Positions 34,753-43,980 of a DNA stretch of 64,000 nucleotides are shown here, one piece after another. The notes under the pieces were generated by a model. That model was given only the letters and a program-made list of their open reading frames with translations, did no database searches and was not told the DNA's origin. Within the stretch, counting starts at the first letter, position 1, and every line of letters begins with the position of its first letter. A program made the translations under genes and the position numbers. The stretch spans positions 24,405 to 88,404 of the forward strand of contig JASLMV010000012.1 in NCBI GenBank assembly GCA_030746435.1. Reading direction: 5' to 3'. This stretch comes from Gammaproteobacteria bacterium. Lineage in GTDB: Bacteria > Pseudomonadota > Gammaproteobacteria > Steroidobacterales > GCA-2729495.

Positions 34753-36843
34753 TTAGCTGTTGTCAGCTAAGGAACGGCGATCCCGGACTTCCTTTTCTAC
34801 CCGCTCTATACGTGGAAACACTATACGCATTCCCGGCCGGACGTGGCCGAAATTGAGGTCAGGATTATACTGGCGCAACAGCCAGACCGGAACTTTGTAC
34901 CGCTTCAGGGTCAGCAACCACAGAGATTCACCTCGTTTGACCTTATGTTCGGTTGTTGCCGTTACCCGGTAATTTGCGAAAAATGCTTCCTGCAACGTGC
35001 GATGGTATGTAACGCGCCGTTTTTTAAATTCCATGCTGTCTGTTCTCGCGAAGTCCAGCTTTATACGCCGGCCTACCACGACGGGTGTTGACCGGTTCAT
35101 GCCGTTGAGTTCACGTAAGCGCTGGGTACTGATATCCAGCCAGTCCGCGTAATGCCCGAGCGTTTCGGCGGGTTGAATCTCGATCGTGTTATCAGCCGCG
35201 ACACTGTAATCGTTCGGGTCTGCCAGCGATACTTCGAAGGACGCGGGCGCAGGCGTAGCAACAGCGGGAGACGGGCTTTCGACAGCGGGCTTGGCTGCCG
35301 CGACTTCGGCGACGGGTGCAGTCATTTCAGACTTATCTACAGCCTGCTTGTCGACCGGTGCTGTCCCCCGCAGGTACAAGACCTGGCCCACGTAGATACG
35401 ATTCTTATTTGCAAGGTTGTTCAGCCGCATGAGGCTCATTTCGCTCACTCCGGCTAGCGAGGCAATTTTGCTGAGGCTGTCACCGTTACGCACCTTGTAG
35501 GTTTCCGCACCCTCCGAGATCGAGACTCCGGCAAACGGCAGGCGCAAAGTTTGTCCTGCACGAATTCGGTGCCGGCTTTTAAGCCCGTTCAGCGCAACCA
35601 GCTGGCTCACGCTCGTGTTGTAACGTGTGGCAATAACTGACAGGCTCTCGCCCGAACGAATCTTGTGGTAAAGGTCCGGCGTCTGCATGGCGAATCGCTG
35701 CTCTGCCGGAATCGCAGCCAGGATTTCACCCGCGGTCATGTCCGCCAGGCTTTGTGGCATCCTGACCGGGAAGCCCTGTGGGATATGCTTGTTCCCTTCC
35801 CATACCGGTGCAAGCAGGGCGGGGTTATAAGTCCTTAGTGTTTCGGCCGATACACCCATGGCCTCGGCCATGGCGGCGGCCGGCACATAATTCCTGGTGG
35901 TAACGATCAGTTCTGCACGCGGCGTATCCTGAACGATGTTGCCAAAGTACTGGCTGGCGTTCTGCTCAACCTCCAGCGCCGCCAGGAAAGCCACGTAGAA
36001 ATTTCGGGATGCGAACCCAAAGGTACGACCTTTGTATTCGCGATTAATTGTCAGGATATCCTCGGTTTTCAGTTTTCGTACCGCACGCCGCATTCCTGCT
36101 ACACCATGGTTATAGGCGGTAATCGCCAGCGGCCAGGATTCAAGTATGGAGTAGTTGTAGGCGAGCAATTCAGCCGCAGCCTTGCTGGAAATAAACGGAT
36201 CACGGCGCTCGTCGACCACGTGGTCGATATCCATGAAACGCCGTCCGGTACTGCGCGTAAACTGCCACAAACCTGCAGCGCCGACATGTGACCTGGCCTT
36301 CGGATTAAACGACGACTCCACGTGAGGAAGCGCGGCGAGGCCAACGGGAACATCTGCATTACGCAATTGCTCTTGTATATGTGGCTTCCATGCTCCGGAT
36401 CGTTTCAGTCCCTCGACGAATCGGTCGGCAAGGCCTTGCTGAAAGCGGATGCGTTTGGCCGCCTGCTGCAGCTCCTTGTTGCTGATATCCGCAGGCCAAA
36501 GCGAGAGTATGCGTTTCTCCTCGCCGTTCAGGTTGGTGCGATCACCCTTGGCGAGCTTGTTTAGCGTCTTGCGGTACCGTGCCCGCGCCAGGTCAGCAAT
36601 GCGCCTGCGACGTGTCGGGGTCGCGTTCTCGGGGATATGGACTGTCTCGTAGACGATATTCAGATACCGGCTGTCATGCAGAAAAGCCTGGTTCGAGTCG
36701 ATCTCCGCAAAGACGCTGCGCCAGAAACTGATATCGGTTTCGAGTTCGGCCGGGCGGTCAAACGGGTCTTTTGCCAAAGCCTGCGTCGCCAGCAATGTGG
36801 CGATCAGTAGCAAAAATACTGGCTTGTAACAGATAATTTTCAA
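34753..36843 (-). CDS. MltD-type lytic transglycosylase with LysM repeats
   Basis: A 696-residue envelope protein. It has a signal peptide (cleavage near QALAKD), an N-terminal helical region, and an SLT domain with catalytic Glu176 in LPHVESSFNPKARSHVGAAG. GLWQFTRSTGRRF and NYSILESWPLAITAYNHG are SLT landmarks. LysM-like repeats follow at about 391-436 (HKIRSGESL), 449-492 (YKVRNGDSL), 554-598 (degenerate) and 632-677 (HKVKRGESL), with another degenerate one near 315-362. A Pro/Ala-rich linker lies at 497-540. The enzyme cleaves glycan strands at cell-wall growth sites. It is divergent from the LpxL-type gene. Confidence 0.94.
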   Translation of the reverse strand: MKIICYKPVFLLLIATLLATQALAKDPFDRPAELETDISFWRSVFAEIDSNQAFLHDSRYLNIVYETVHIPENATPTRRRRIADLARARYRKTLNKLAKGDRTNLNGEEKRILSLWPADISNKELQQAAKRIRFQQGLADRFVEGLKRSGAWKPHIQEQLRNADVPVGLAALPHVESSFNPKARSHVGAAGLWQFTRSTGRRFMDIDHVVDERRDPFISSKAAAELLAYNYSILESWPLAITAYNHGVAGMRRAVRKLKTEDILTINREYKGRTFGFASRNFYVAFLAALEVEQNASQYFGNIVQDTPRAELIVTTRNYVPAAAMAEAMGVSAETLRTYNPALLAPVWEGNKHIPQGFPVRMPQSLADMTAGEILAAIPAEQRFAMQTPDLYHKIRSGESLSVIATRYNTSVSQLVALNGLKSRHRIRAGQTLRLPFAGVSISEGAETYKVRNGDSLSKIASLAGVSEMSLMRLNNLANKNRIYVGQVLYLRGTAPVDKQAVDKSEMTAPVAEVAAAKPAVESPSPAVATPAPASFEVSLADPNDYSVAADNTIEIQPAETLGHYADWLDISTQRLRELNGMNRSTPVVVGRRIKLDFARTDSMEFKKRRVTYHRTLQEAFFANYRVTATTEHKVKRGESLWLLTLKRYKVPVWLLRQYNPDLNFGHVRPGMRIVFPRIERVEKEVRDRRSLADNS

Positions 36844-37230
36844 AACAAACTCCGAATCCTTTCGTCCCGGGATATAACGGCGTTCGGCGCCGGCATGGAT
36901 CCCCCCGTCTATTTACAGAGCTCCGCCACAGAAGATTAATCCCTGGACCGGTCATCAGGAGAGACCGGTTTCACATAATTTAATCAGCAGGCTGCGTTAG
37001 CGGCCTCGGGCGCGGCGGGGCAGCGTACAGCCGGGCCCGGGTGGCTGAAGAGCTTCCCGGTCAATGTCCCCTATTCAAGGTCATTCTTCAACCAGGCAAC
37101 GCCGCACGGCGTTCTCCGCCCAGGCCGGCACCCCCGGTGCCGCTTAGCCGCGCCTGAATAGTGCGAAGTTCGCCCTGTTTACTTACCATCCCGCTATCCG
37201 TTCATCCCGGCACCGGAGATTCCCGACTGA
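36844..37230. other. Intergenic region between divergent mltD-like and lpxL-type genes
   Basis: About 387 bp with no supported gene. There is a stem-loop at 36947-36969 (ACCGGTC with GACCGGT) near an AT-rich stretch (36970-36985) that could hold promoter elements. The segment 37010-37160 is GC-rich. I see no tRNA, no RNase P RNA signature and no terminator. Both flanking genes need their promoters here. Confidence 0.45.
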
Positions 37231-38151
37231 ATGAGTGCATCACTGGAACCGCTGTACCGATTCTGGCAACCACGCTACTGGCTTACGTGGATGGGCATAG
37301 CTTTTTTGCGCCTGATAGTGCTGCTGCCCCAGCCGGGCCGGATGGCCTGTGGCCGCGCGCTCGGTCGCTTCGGGTACCGGGTTAGTGAGCGGCGCAAAAT
37401 CGTGGAGCGCAACCTGGAACTGTGTTTTCCTGAACTGCCGGCGGATGAGCGGGAGAAATTGGGGCGTAAACACGGCGAGTCGCTGGGCATGAGTATGGTT
37501 GAGCTGGGCATGAATTACTGGTGCAGCGATGCCGAGCTGGAGCGCTTGTTCGAATTGCGCGGTACGGAGCACCTGCTCGCGGCACTCGAAAAGGGTCATG
37601 GCGTGTTATTGCTCTGCGGTCATTTCATGTATACGGAACTGGGGTGCCGTATGCTCATGAAATACTCCCCCACGGTTGCCGCCATGTACCGCCCCAGCGG
37701 TAAACCACTCAACGACAATTTAATGCGGCGCTGTCGACAGAATTCTTACGACATCATGGTAGCCAAGGACAACGTGCGCGGGATGCTGCGCTTACTCAAG
37801 GAAAACCGGCCGGTTATATATGCACCCGACCAAGCCTACACGGGCAAAAGCATGGCGCTGGTCCCTTTCTTTGGTGAACCGGCTGCAACCAATACCGCTA
37901 CCCGGCAGATTGCCCAGATCAGCAAGGCACCAGTCATACCCTTTTTCACCTGCCGCCTGGAAAACGGTTCCGGTTACCGCGTGGAACTCCAGCCCGCACT
38001 GCAAGACTTCCCCGGAGAATCCGCAGAAGCGGACACGCTAAAGATCAATTACTTACTTGAAGAACAGGTACGCAAAGTACCGGAGCAATATTACTGGGTG
38101 CACAGGCGTTTCAAAGGGCGGTTACCTGATTATCCGGACCCCTACGTTTGA
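37231..38151 (+). CDS. LpxL/HtrB-family lipid A acyltransferase
   Basis: A 306-residue membrane-associated acyltransferase. An N-terminal hydrophobic anchor lies near residues 14-32. The HX4E catalytic motif is His131 to Glu136 (GHFMYTELG), with YRPSGKPLNDNLMRRCRQ after it and PDQAYTGKSMALVPFFGEPAATNTATRQI resembling the acyl-acceptor region. It adds a secondary acyl chain to Kdo2-lipid A. It converges on kdkA with 1 bp between stops. The Kdo kinase and heptosyltransferase nearby support an LPS role. Confidence 0.9.
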   Translation: MSASLEPLYRFWQPRYWLTWMGIAFLRLIVLLPQPGRMACGRALGRFGYRVSERRKIVERNLELCFPELPADEREKLGRKHGESLGMSMVELGMNYWCSDAELERLFELRGTEHLLAALEKGHGVLLLCGHFMYTELGCRMLMKYSPTVAAMYRPSGKPLNDNLMRRCRQNSYDIMVAKDNVRGMLRLLKENRPVIYAPDQAYTGKSMALVPFFGEPAATNTATRQIAQISKAPVIPFFTCRLENGSGYRVELQPALQDFPGESAEADTLKINYLLEEQVRKVPEQYYWVHRRFKGRLPDYPDPYV

Positions 38152-38152
38152 A

Positions 38153-38863
38153 CTACACGTTGCTGTATCCATTGATCAGGTCTACCCATTCGCGCGGCGT
38201 AAATTGCACGCGGCCGGAGCCACTGATTTTCTGGCACGACCTGTGCAGGCGGGCAAGATTCGAACTGCGCCATTTCCCGGGCGCCCGCCGCTCCCCCCGA
38301 TCCCAGTCGAGCAAATAAACCCGGCCGTCGTTTGCGATCTGCAGGTTATGGGCGTTCAGGTCAGCGTGACAAAAACCGGCAGCATGGAACTCGGCAATAC
38401 ACCGACCGACGACAGCCCATATCCTGGGGTCCTTTTCTTCCTGTTCGAGCCAGTGAGAAAAAGGCGTGACATCAGGAATCTTGCGGGTAATAAGATCCGC
38501 CGTATACCAGATGCCGCGGCGTACGTAACGAGCGGCTACCGCAATCGGTGCAGGTAAACCGGCCTCTGCGATTTCCTGCAGCAAGTCCCATTCCCGGATC
38601 GATCGAACCCGCTCCTGCCCGGTCCACAGGTACTGGTCGTTAAGGAAGCGCCCGGGCACACCGCCTCGGTAATAGTGTCGCAGTACGCAATCCATACCGG
38701 CCAGCTCAATTAGCAGGGTTTCACCCCGGCCGACACCGGCAATAAACTCGGCGGACGGCCAGTGCTCAGGACCGAACTCCGTTGCACTGATCTGGCTGAG
38801 CAATTGGGCATCGTATACGATGGCGCTGTCGCTGAGTTGCTTTACCTGTCTTTTCAACGTCAT
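38153..38863 (-). CDS. kdkA: 3-deoxy-D-manno-octulosonic acid (Kdo) kinase
   Basis: A 236-residue kinase-fold protein that phosphorylates Kdo of lipid A core. The features are the N-terminal LLIELAGMDCVLRHYYRGG (nucleotide region), the catalytic segment AAGFCHADLNAHNLQI and the metal-binding YLLDWDRGERR. The frame is open far upstream (to 39154), but that part is antisense to the glycosyltransferase. ATG at 38863 (MTLKRQVKQ) starts the normal-length protein. It is divergent from the glycosyltransferase with 13 bp between start codons. Confidence 0.92.
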   Translation of the reverse strand: MTLKRQVKQLSDSAIVYDAQLLSQISATEFGPEHWPSAEFIAGVGRGETLLIELAGMDCVLRHYYRGGVPGRFLNDQYLWTGQERVRSIREWDLLQEIAEAGLPAPIAVAARYVRRGIWYTADLITRKIPDVTPFSHWLEQEEKDPRIWAVVGRCIAEFHAAGFCHADLNAHNLQIANDGRVYLLDWDRGERRAPGKWRSSNLARLHRSCQKISGSGRVQFTPREWVDLINGYSNV

Positions 38864-38876
38864 CCCCGTGAACGAA

Positions 38877-39929
38877 ATGTCGCCTAAATCAATCTTAATA
38901 CTGCGCCTGTCCGCGATCGGCGACTGCTGCAACACCCTCCCGGTTGTGCGTACTCTGCAAGCCGCGTATCCAGAGGCAAAGATAAGCTGGGTTATCGGCA
39001 CGACAGAACACAGCTTGCTGGAAGGTGCAGATGGTATCGAGTTTATCACTTTAGACAAAAGTCTCGGGATAAAAGGTGTGCTCTCGTTGCGCAAAGCACT
39101 GGCAGGCAGGCGCTTCGATGTGCTGCTGCATATGCATGCATCCATGCGTGCCAACCTGGCGAGCCTGGGAATTAACGCCCACCGCAGAATTGGATTCGAT
39201 AAAGCGCGGGCACGAGACTATCAGTGGCTATTTACCACCGAGCGCATCCCGGCGCAGGCAAACCAGCACGTGGTAGACGGATTGTTCGGTTTTGCCGAGT
39301 ACCTCGGTATCAGCGAACGCACCATGCGCTGGGAGATCCCGGTCTCGGAAACCGACCGGCAGAGCGCAACAAGGCTGGGGGGGGAAGATCTACCTATCTG
39401 TGTCATCAGTCCCTGCAGTAGTCAGCGTGCGCGTAATTTTCGTAACTGGAGTATGGATAACTACATTCAGCTGGTCAGATATCTGCAAGACCGGTTTAAA
39501 GCCCACGTAATCCTCACCGGTGCCGCAACGCCTGTCGAGAAAAACTACGGTCATCAAATTATGAAAGCGTGCGGGACAGACGTGAGCAACCTGGTAGGCC
39601 GGACGAGACTCAAGGAACTGCTCGCAATTATCGAGCATGCCGATTTGCTCATCTGCCCGGATTCGGGACCTGCGCACATGGCAACTGCGGTCGGTACACC
39701 GGTTATCGGACTTTATGCAACCTCAAATCGCTGGCGGACGGGTCCTTACCTCAGCCAACACCTTACCGTCGACCGTTACCCCGAGGCGGTGCAGGCCGAG
39801 TTTGCGAAGCCCGTCAGTGAACTGCACTGGGGACAACGGGTTCGTAATCCGGCCACGATGGATTTAATTTCGGTAGACGACGTTACGGCTAAAGTCGATA
39901 AAGTCCTGGGTTCAGGTAACGCTTCGTAG
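38877..39929 (+). CDS. Glycosyltransferase family 9 (ADP-heptose:LPS heptosyltransferase type)
   Basis: A 350-residue GT-B fold enzyme. The N-terminal ILILRLSAIGDCCNTLPVVRTLQ is the GT9 signature. RRIGFDKAR, ADLLICPDSGPAHMATAVGTPVIGLY (the ADP-sugar site) and GPYLSQHL are present. It probably transfers a heptose or similar sugar to inner-core LPS. The best start is ATG at 38877 (MSPKSILILR). A longer frame from 38820 would overlap kdkA. The 13 bp divergent spacing means the promoter of at least one gene lies within the other. Confidence 0.9.
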   Translation: MSPKSILILRLSAIGDCCNTLPVVRTLQAAYPEAKISWVIGTTEHSLLEGADGIEFITLDKSLGIKGVLSLRKALAGRRFDVLLHMHASMRANLASLGINAHRRIGFDKARARDYQWLFTTERIPAQANQHVVDGLFGFAEYLGISERTMRWEIPVSETDRQSATRLGGEDLPICVISPCSSQRARNFRNWSMDNYIQLVRYLQDRFKAHVILTGAATPVEKNYGHQIMKACGTDVSNLVGRTRLKELLAIIEHADLLICPDSGPAHMATAVGTPVIGLYATSNRWRTGPYLSQHLTVDRYPEAVQAEFAKPVSELHWGQRVRNPATMDLISVDDVTAKVDKVLGSGNAS

Positions 39930-39955
39930 CCTGGTGAGAAACCCCCAGCCGGCAG

Positions 39956-40168
39956 TTAGTCGGTTGCGAGTGCATAAGTAGCGCCGCAGTAAGGACACAT
40001 CGCGGTGCCGGTTTTCTCAACCGGCAGAAAAACCCGCGGGTGCGAGTTCCACAAATGCATGCCCGGCATCGGGCAGGACAACGGCAGGTCGGCACCGGTC
40101 ACCGTATAGCTGTTTTCTGCATTGGGCTGGATCAGGTTTTTGTCCTGATCGTGGTTGGGGTTGCTCAC
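39956..40168 (-). CDS. Zinc-finger domain protein (CHCC type)
   Basis: A 70-residue protein with one zinc-ribbon-like module: Cys in LSCPMPGMHLWNSHPRVF, His in the same block, then MCPYCGATY. This CHCC pattern is found in small proteins usually encoded near glnE or ilvE in gammaproteobacteria. The start is GTG at 40168, preceded by AGGAAG at about 9 bases. It follows glnE on the same strand, 57 bp away. The function is unknown. Confidence 0.85.
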   Translation of the reverse strand: MSNPNHDQDKNLIQPNAENSYTVTGADLPLSCPMPGMHLWNSHPRVFLPVEKTGTAMCPYCGATYALATD

Positions 40169-40225
40169 TGTATGCTTCCTGTAGGTGTCCTGCCGTAACG
40201 GGCGGCGATTATAGCGGAGGATGCG

Positions 40226-43111
40226 CTATCCCGGCACCTTGTCGACAGAGCCGAAATGCGTCTCCCACAACCGCCTGACCAGGGCTCGTTCCTCTTCGAA
40301 TTCGTTGACCGCCGCCAGCCGCGCCTCACCGGCCAGTGAAAGCAGGTGCATGCGTACCCGGTAAGCGCGATACGCATCTACCAGCGCGCCCGAGTCGCCG
40401 CCGCCGAGGATCGCAGCATCACGGAGCGCGTCGAGCTGGCGAATATTGTCGGAATATTCGATCAGCGCGGGGATACCCGGCGCATGCAGTAACACCAGGT
40501 ACTGCACCAGGAACTCAATATCGATGACGCCACCCTTGCCCTGCTTGATATCGAATTGATCCGGGTTGCTCTTGTCGAGTTCGCCGCGCATCCGCTCGCG
40601 CATCTTGGTGACTTCTTCCTTCAGGTTGTCACGTTTGACGTAATTGACCAGCACGTGTTTCCGCAGGGTTTCAAATTTCGCACATACGCCTTTGTCGCCG
40701 GCCACTGCACGTGCCCGCAACAGGGCCTGGTGTTCCCAGGTCCATGCATCGTCCTGCTGATAGGTATCGAGCGCTGCAAGACTGGTTACCAGCAGACCAG
40801 ACTTGCCGCTTGGCCGCAGCCGTGTGTCGACCTCGTACAATGCGCCCGTGGGTGTCGGCATGGTAAGGATGCTCGTAATACGGCGCGCGAGCCGGCCGAA
40901 GAATACTGAGTTGTCGAGCGACTTGTCCCCATCTGTCTGCTGTGACTCGCCCTCGGAATCATGCATGAACACGATATCGAGATCCGACCCGTAACCCAGT
41001 TCGAGGCCGCCGAGCTTGCCGTAACCCGCAATCGCGAATGCCGCCTCACGCCTGGTGCCGTCGACGACACAACACGGTACTCCATGCCGCGCGATCAGCT
41101 CCCTTAGCCCCAGGCTGATCGCTTCTTCGAGCACCAGTTCGGCGATATCGGTCAGGCGGTCGCTGACTTTCATCAACGGCAAAGTGCCGCTCAGGTCTGC
41201 TACCGCAACCCGGAAAACTGCGGCTTGCTGAAAATTGCGCAGCATCTCGAAACACTGTTCCGAATCGTCAATGTTGCTGGTCTCCAGCCTCTGCACAAGA
41301 TCTTTCTGGAAACTTTCGCGCCCCGGAGGTTCCTGAAATATCCGCTGATCCAGCAGTTCGTCGAGCAGTAGCGGATGCGCGGCAACCTGCCGGGCCAGGA
41401 AATCGCTGCTGCCGCACAGGCGAACCAGCCGTTCGAGTGCTGCCTTGTTTTCGTTCAGCAACGCAATGTAAGCCGACCGGCGGCCGATAGCTTCAATAAC
41501 TCGCAGCACGCCATCGAGGGCGAGCAACGGGCTACCGACCGCACCGCATGCCATGACCACGGCCGGCAGCAACCGATCCAGCCTTTGCCGGCTGATCTTG
41601 TCCATGCGCTGATAGTGCGAACTTGCGTGCAACGATTCGATGCGCCGGTTGACTTCGACCGGGTCCTCGAACAGCTGCTCTGCCAGGCCTTCGAGCCTGT
41701 GGTTTTCCACCGGTTCCGCCTCGGCCGCCGGATCGTCCGCATCTGATCGCCGATGGTTCAGTATGTCGTCAAATTTTTCCTGTACGGCTTCACGGTGCAC
41801 ATTCAGTTCCGCATAGAGTTCGTCCCAGTCAGCAGCGCCCATCGCGAGACACAAGCGTGCGCGCTCGGTCTCAGCGGTGGGTAACTCATGGGTCTGGCGG
41901 TCAGCTATGGCCTGCAACCGGTTCTCGAACGTGCGCAGGTATATATATGCGTCTTCCAGTTTGCCGACCGTTTCTACCGGCATTAAATCCAGTTCGCCAA
42001 GTTGCTCCAGCGCGGACAGCAGCCTCCTCTCACGCAGCGTCTTATTCGTTCCTCCGCGCACGAGTTGAAGGGTTTGCACAATAAACTCAATTTCCCGGAT
42101 GCCGCCGGGACCCAGCTTGATATTTTCACGGTTTGCAGCCGCCCGGCCTTCCTGCTCGATAAGCAATTTCATTTCACGCAATGAACTGAAGACACCGAAA
42201 TCGAGGTAGCGCCTGTACACAAATGGCCTCAGGACGCTGATATAGAAATCACGGGTGCCTTCCCAGACGTTTACCGCCCTGCCCTTGACCCATGCATAGC
42301 GCTCCCAGTCACGGCCGTGCTGAGCGAGATAATCCTCGAACGCATCCACGCTGATCGCCAGCGGCCCACTTTCGCCAAAAGGCCTCAGTCTTGTATCCAC
42401 ACGGTAAACAAAACCATCCACGGTATTGTTGCTGAGCAGGTTTATAAAGTGCTGCGCCAGCTTGCGGAAATATTCTTCGTTGGAAACAGACCGTGCACCA
42501 TCAGTCTCACCTGCTGCCGAATAGAAGAAAATAAGGTCTATATCGGAAGACAGGTTTAATTCGCCGCCACCCAGCTTGCCCATGGCGATGATGACAAAAT
42601 AAGCCTCGTTACCGTCCGCGTCTCGCGGCACTCCGTGTCGCTCCTGCATTACCCGGGTGGAGCAGAGAAATGCTGCGCGTATACAGGTATCGGCCAGCGC
42701 CGACAGGTCAGCCAGCATCTCGGGGCAGTCTGACCAGCCTGCATTGTCGCGCCAGATAATGCGCAGTATTTCACGATGCCGGAACAGGCGCAGACGTTTC
42801 ATGAACTGTGTTTCGGATTCCTGCTCGGCAGCCCCCGCAAGAAAAGCTGCATCGAGTTCAGCCGCTTCAAGTGACCGGTGCAGCCGACCGTCCTTAAGAA
42901 GTTCACTCAGAGCCTGGGGATAACGGGCGATTACGTCCGCCGAGTACTCGCTGCACGCGAGCAGCTTGTTAAGGGTAGCCGACGCTTTTGTATCCCCATC
43001 CAGGATACCGGGCAAGTCATCGGCATCGGCCAGCTTGTCCAGCACGGTATCGAGCCCGGGACGCAGTGCTTCGGGTATATCCTTGGCTATGGTGTCTGGA
43101 GACATTATCAA
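40226..43111 (-). CDS. glnE: Glutamate-ammonia-ligase adenylyltransferase/deadenylase
   Basis: A 961-residue bifunctional enzyme controlling glutamine synthetase by adenylylation in response to PII. Two nucleotidyltransferase halves are visible. The N-terminal (deadenylylating) one has GKLGGGELNLSSDIDLIFFY near residue 177. The C-terminal (adenylylating) one has GYGKLGGLELGYGSDLDIVF near residue 700. The regulatory helices between and the C-terminal helical tail are of normal length. The start has several upstream codons available, and MIMSPDT at 43111 is reasonable. It begins 6 bp downstream of the carbonic anhydrase stop. Confidence 0.97.
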   Translation of the reverse strand: MIMSPDTIAKDIPEALRPGLDTVLDKLADADDLPGILDGDTKASATLNKLLACSEYSADVIARYPQALSELLKDGRLHRSLEAAELDAAFLAGAAEQESETQFMKRLRLFRHREILRIIWRDNAGWSDCPEMLADLSALADTCIRAAFLCSTRVMQERHGVPRDADGNEAYFVIIAMGKLGGGELNLSSDIDLIFFYSAAGETDGARSVSNEEYFRKLAQHFINLLSNNTVDGFVYRVDTRLRPFGESGPLAISVDAFEDYLAQHGRDWERYAWVKGRAVNVWEGTRDFYISVLRPFVYRRYLDFGVFSSLREMKLLIEQEGRAAANRENIKLGPGGIREIEFIVQTLQLVRGGTNKTLRERRLLSALEQLGELDLMPVETVGKLEDAYIYLRTFENRLQAIADRQTHELPTAETERARLCLAMGAADWDELYAELNVHREAVQEKFDDILNHRRSDADDPAAEAEPVENHRLEGLAEQLFEDPVEVNRRIESLHASSHYQRMDKISRQRLDRLLPAVVMACGAVGSPLLALDGVLRVIEAIGRRSAYIALLNENKAALERLVRLCGSSDFLARQVAAHPLLLDELLDQRIFQEPPGRESFQKDLVQRLETSNIDDSEQCFEMLRNFQQAAVFRVAVADLSGTLPLMKVSDRLTDIAELVLEEAISLGLRELIARHGVPCCVVDGTRREAAFAIAGYGKLGGLELGYGSDLDIVFMHDSEGESQQTDGDKSLDNSVFFGRLARRITSILTMPTPTGALYEVDTRLRPSGKSGLLVTSLAALDTYQQDDAWTWEHQALLRARAVAGDKGVCAKFETLRKHVLVNYVKRDNLKEEVTKMRERMRGELDKSNPDQFDIKQGKGGVIDIEFLVQYLVLLHAPGIPALIEYSDNIRQLDALRDAAILGGGDSGALVDAYRAYRVRMHLLSLAGEARLAAVNEFEEERALVRRLWETHFGSVDKVPG

Positions 43112-43117
43112 ACCGGG

Positions 43118-43720
43118 CTAGTTGTCGAAGAATTCAACCGCCCCGGTTTCGAGCGAGTACTCCGCACCGACTATCAACAGGCCATCTGTGTCAATCAATC
43201 GTTCCAGAATCTCGGAGCCGTGGCGAAGATGATTCACAGATGTATTTATATTTGCCCGCACTGCCTTTTCCATTAGAGCGTCCGTGTCATCGGGTTTGCC
43301 CAGTTCCTCCAGGGCCGGGCGAATGCGATCAACAATCGTCGTGAGACTTGGCGACAAACCATCCGATGGCTGTTCCATTTCCTCCAACGTAGCCTGCACG
43401 GCGCCGCAATTCGAGTGCCCGAGCACAACCACGAGCCGGGAGCCGATATGCTCGGCAGCATACTCAACACTACCGATCTGTGACGGTGCCGCGACATTAC
43501 CCGCTACGCGAATCACAAACAGATCGCCCACCCCCTGATCGAATATGATCTCGGCCGGCACCCGGGAGTCTGCACAGCCGAGGATGACTGCAAAGGGATG
43601 CTGTTCAGGTATCCACTTGAAACCGGTCTTGTAGGTCAGTTTGTGGCTGTTGTCATCGTCAGCCAGAAAGCGGCGGTTGCCTTCCTTAAGTCTTTCGAGT
43701 GCTTCCTGCGCTGAAATCAT
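43118..43720 (-). CDS. Beta-class carbonic anhydrase
   Basis: A 200-residue zinc enzyme interconverting CO2 and bicarbonate. Zinc ligands are Cys49 and Asp51 in GCADSRVPAE, and His102 and Cys105 in GHSNCGAVQ. RVAGNVAAP is the conserved strand of the fold. There is no signal peptide, so it is cytoplasmic. It lies directly upstream of glnE and just downstream of a truncated FGE-like reading frame, whose stop is 15 bp before this start. Confidence 0.95.
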   Translation of the reverse strand: MISAQEALERLKEGNRRFLADDDNSHKLTYKTGFKWIPEQHPFAVILGCADSRVPAEIIFDQGVGDLFVIRVAGNVAAPSQIGSVEYAAEHIGSRLVVVLGHSNCGAVQATLEEMEQPSDGLSPSLTTIVDRIRPALEELGKPDDTDALMEKAVRANINTSVNHLRHGSEILERLIDTDGLLIVGAEYSLETGAVEFFDN

Positions 43721-43735
43721 TTGTGATTCACCCTG

Positions 43736-43906
43736 CTATACGTCGTCATGTACTGCCGGACGCTCCGTTATCAGCCCATCATCGGAACCCATCCAGAAAG
43801 TACCGGCGGCAATTTGAATCATGCCGTCGGTTTCTTCGGCGAGAAGAGGAGCACTTATGGAAAGACCCAATATTATTATTAATGGCAGTCTTTGCATGCT
43901 CGCCAT
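43736..43906 (-). pseudogene. Truncated formylglycine-generating-enzyme-like (SUMF1/FGE-sulfatase) fragment
   Basis: A 56-codon frame not long enough to be a full gene. It begins ATG at 43906 and encodes an apparently normal signal peptide (MASMQRLPLIIILGLSISAP, then LLAEE), followed by IQIAAGTFWMGSDDGL and ERPAVHDDV and then TAG at 43736. The middle part is the very start of an FGE-sulfatase domain (typical pattern: IPAG-x-F-x-MGSDDG-x-ERP-x-H-x-V). The rest of the ~200-residue domain is missing, and the stop falls 15 bp before the carbonic anhydrase gene. It looks like the 5' remnant left after a deletion that joined this gene to carbonic anhydrase. A tiny functional secreted protein is possible but less likely. 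Confidence 0.65.
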
Positions 43907-43980
43907 TCTATATCAGATGACTTCGACTACCTGCGAAACAAGACTGCACTCAGGCAGTCCGAATGGCGCACCGCCGGTGA

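Noticed and set aside
36844..37230. RNase P RNA, 6S RNA or other structural RNA
   Set aside because: The size would fit rnpB, but its conserved core sequences are not present on either strand, and only one small hairpin is clear.
38251..38262. GATTCGAA resembling a tRNA T-loop
   Set aside because: It falls in the kdkA coding region with no paired acceptor or anticodon stems.
38864..39154. N-terminal extension of kdkA
   Set aside because: The frame continues through the divergent GT9 gene; the Kdo kinase domain begins at 38863.
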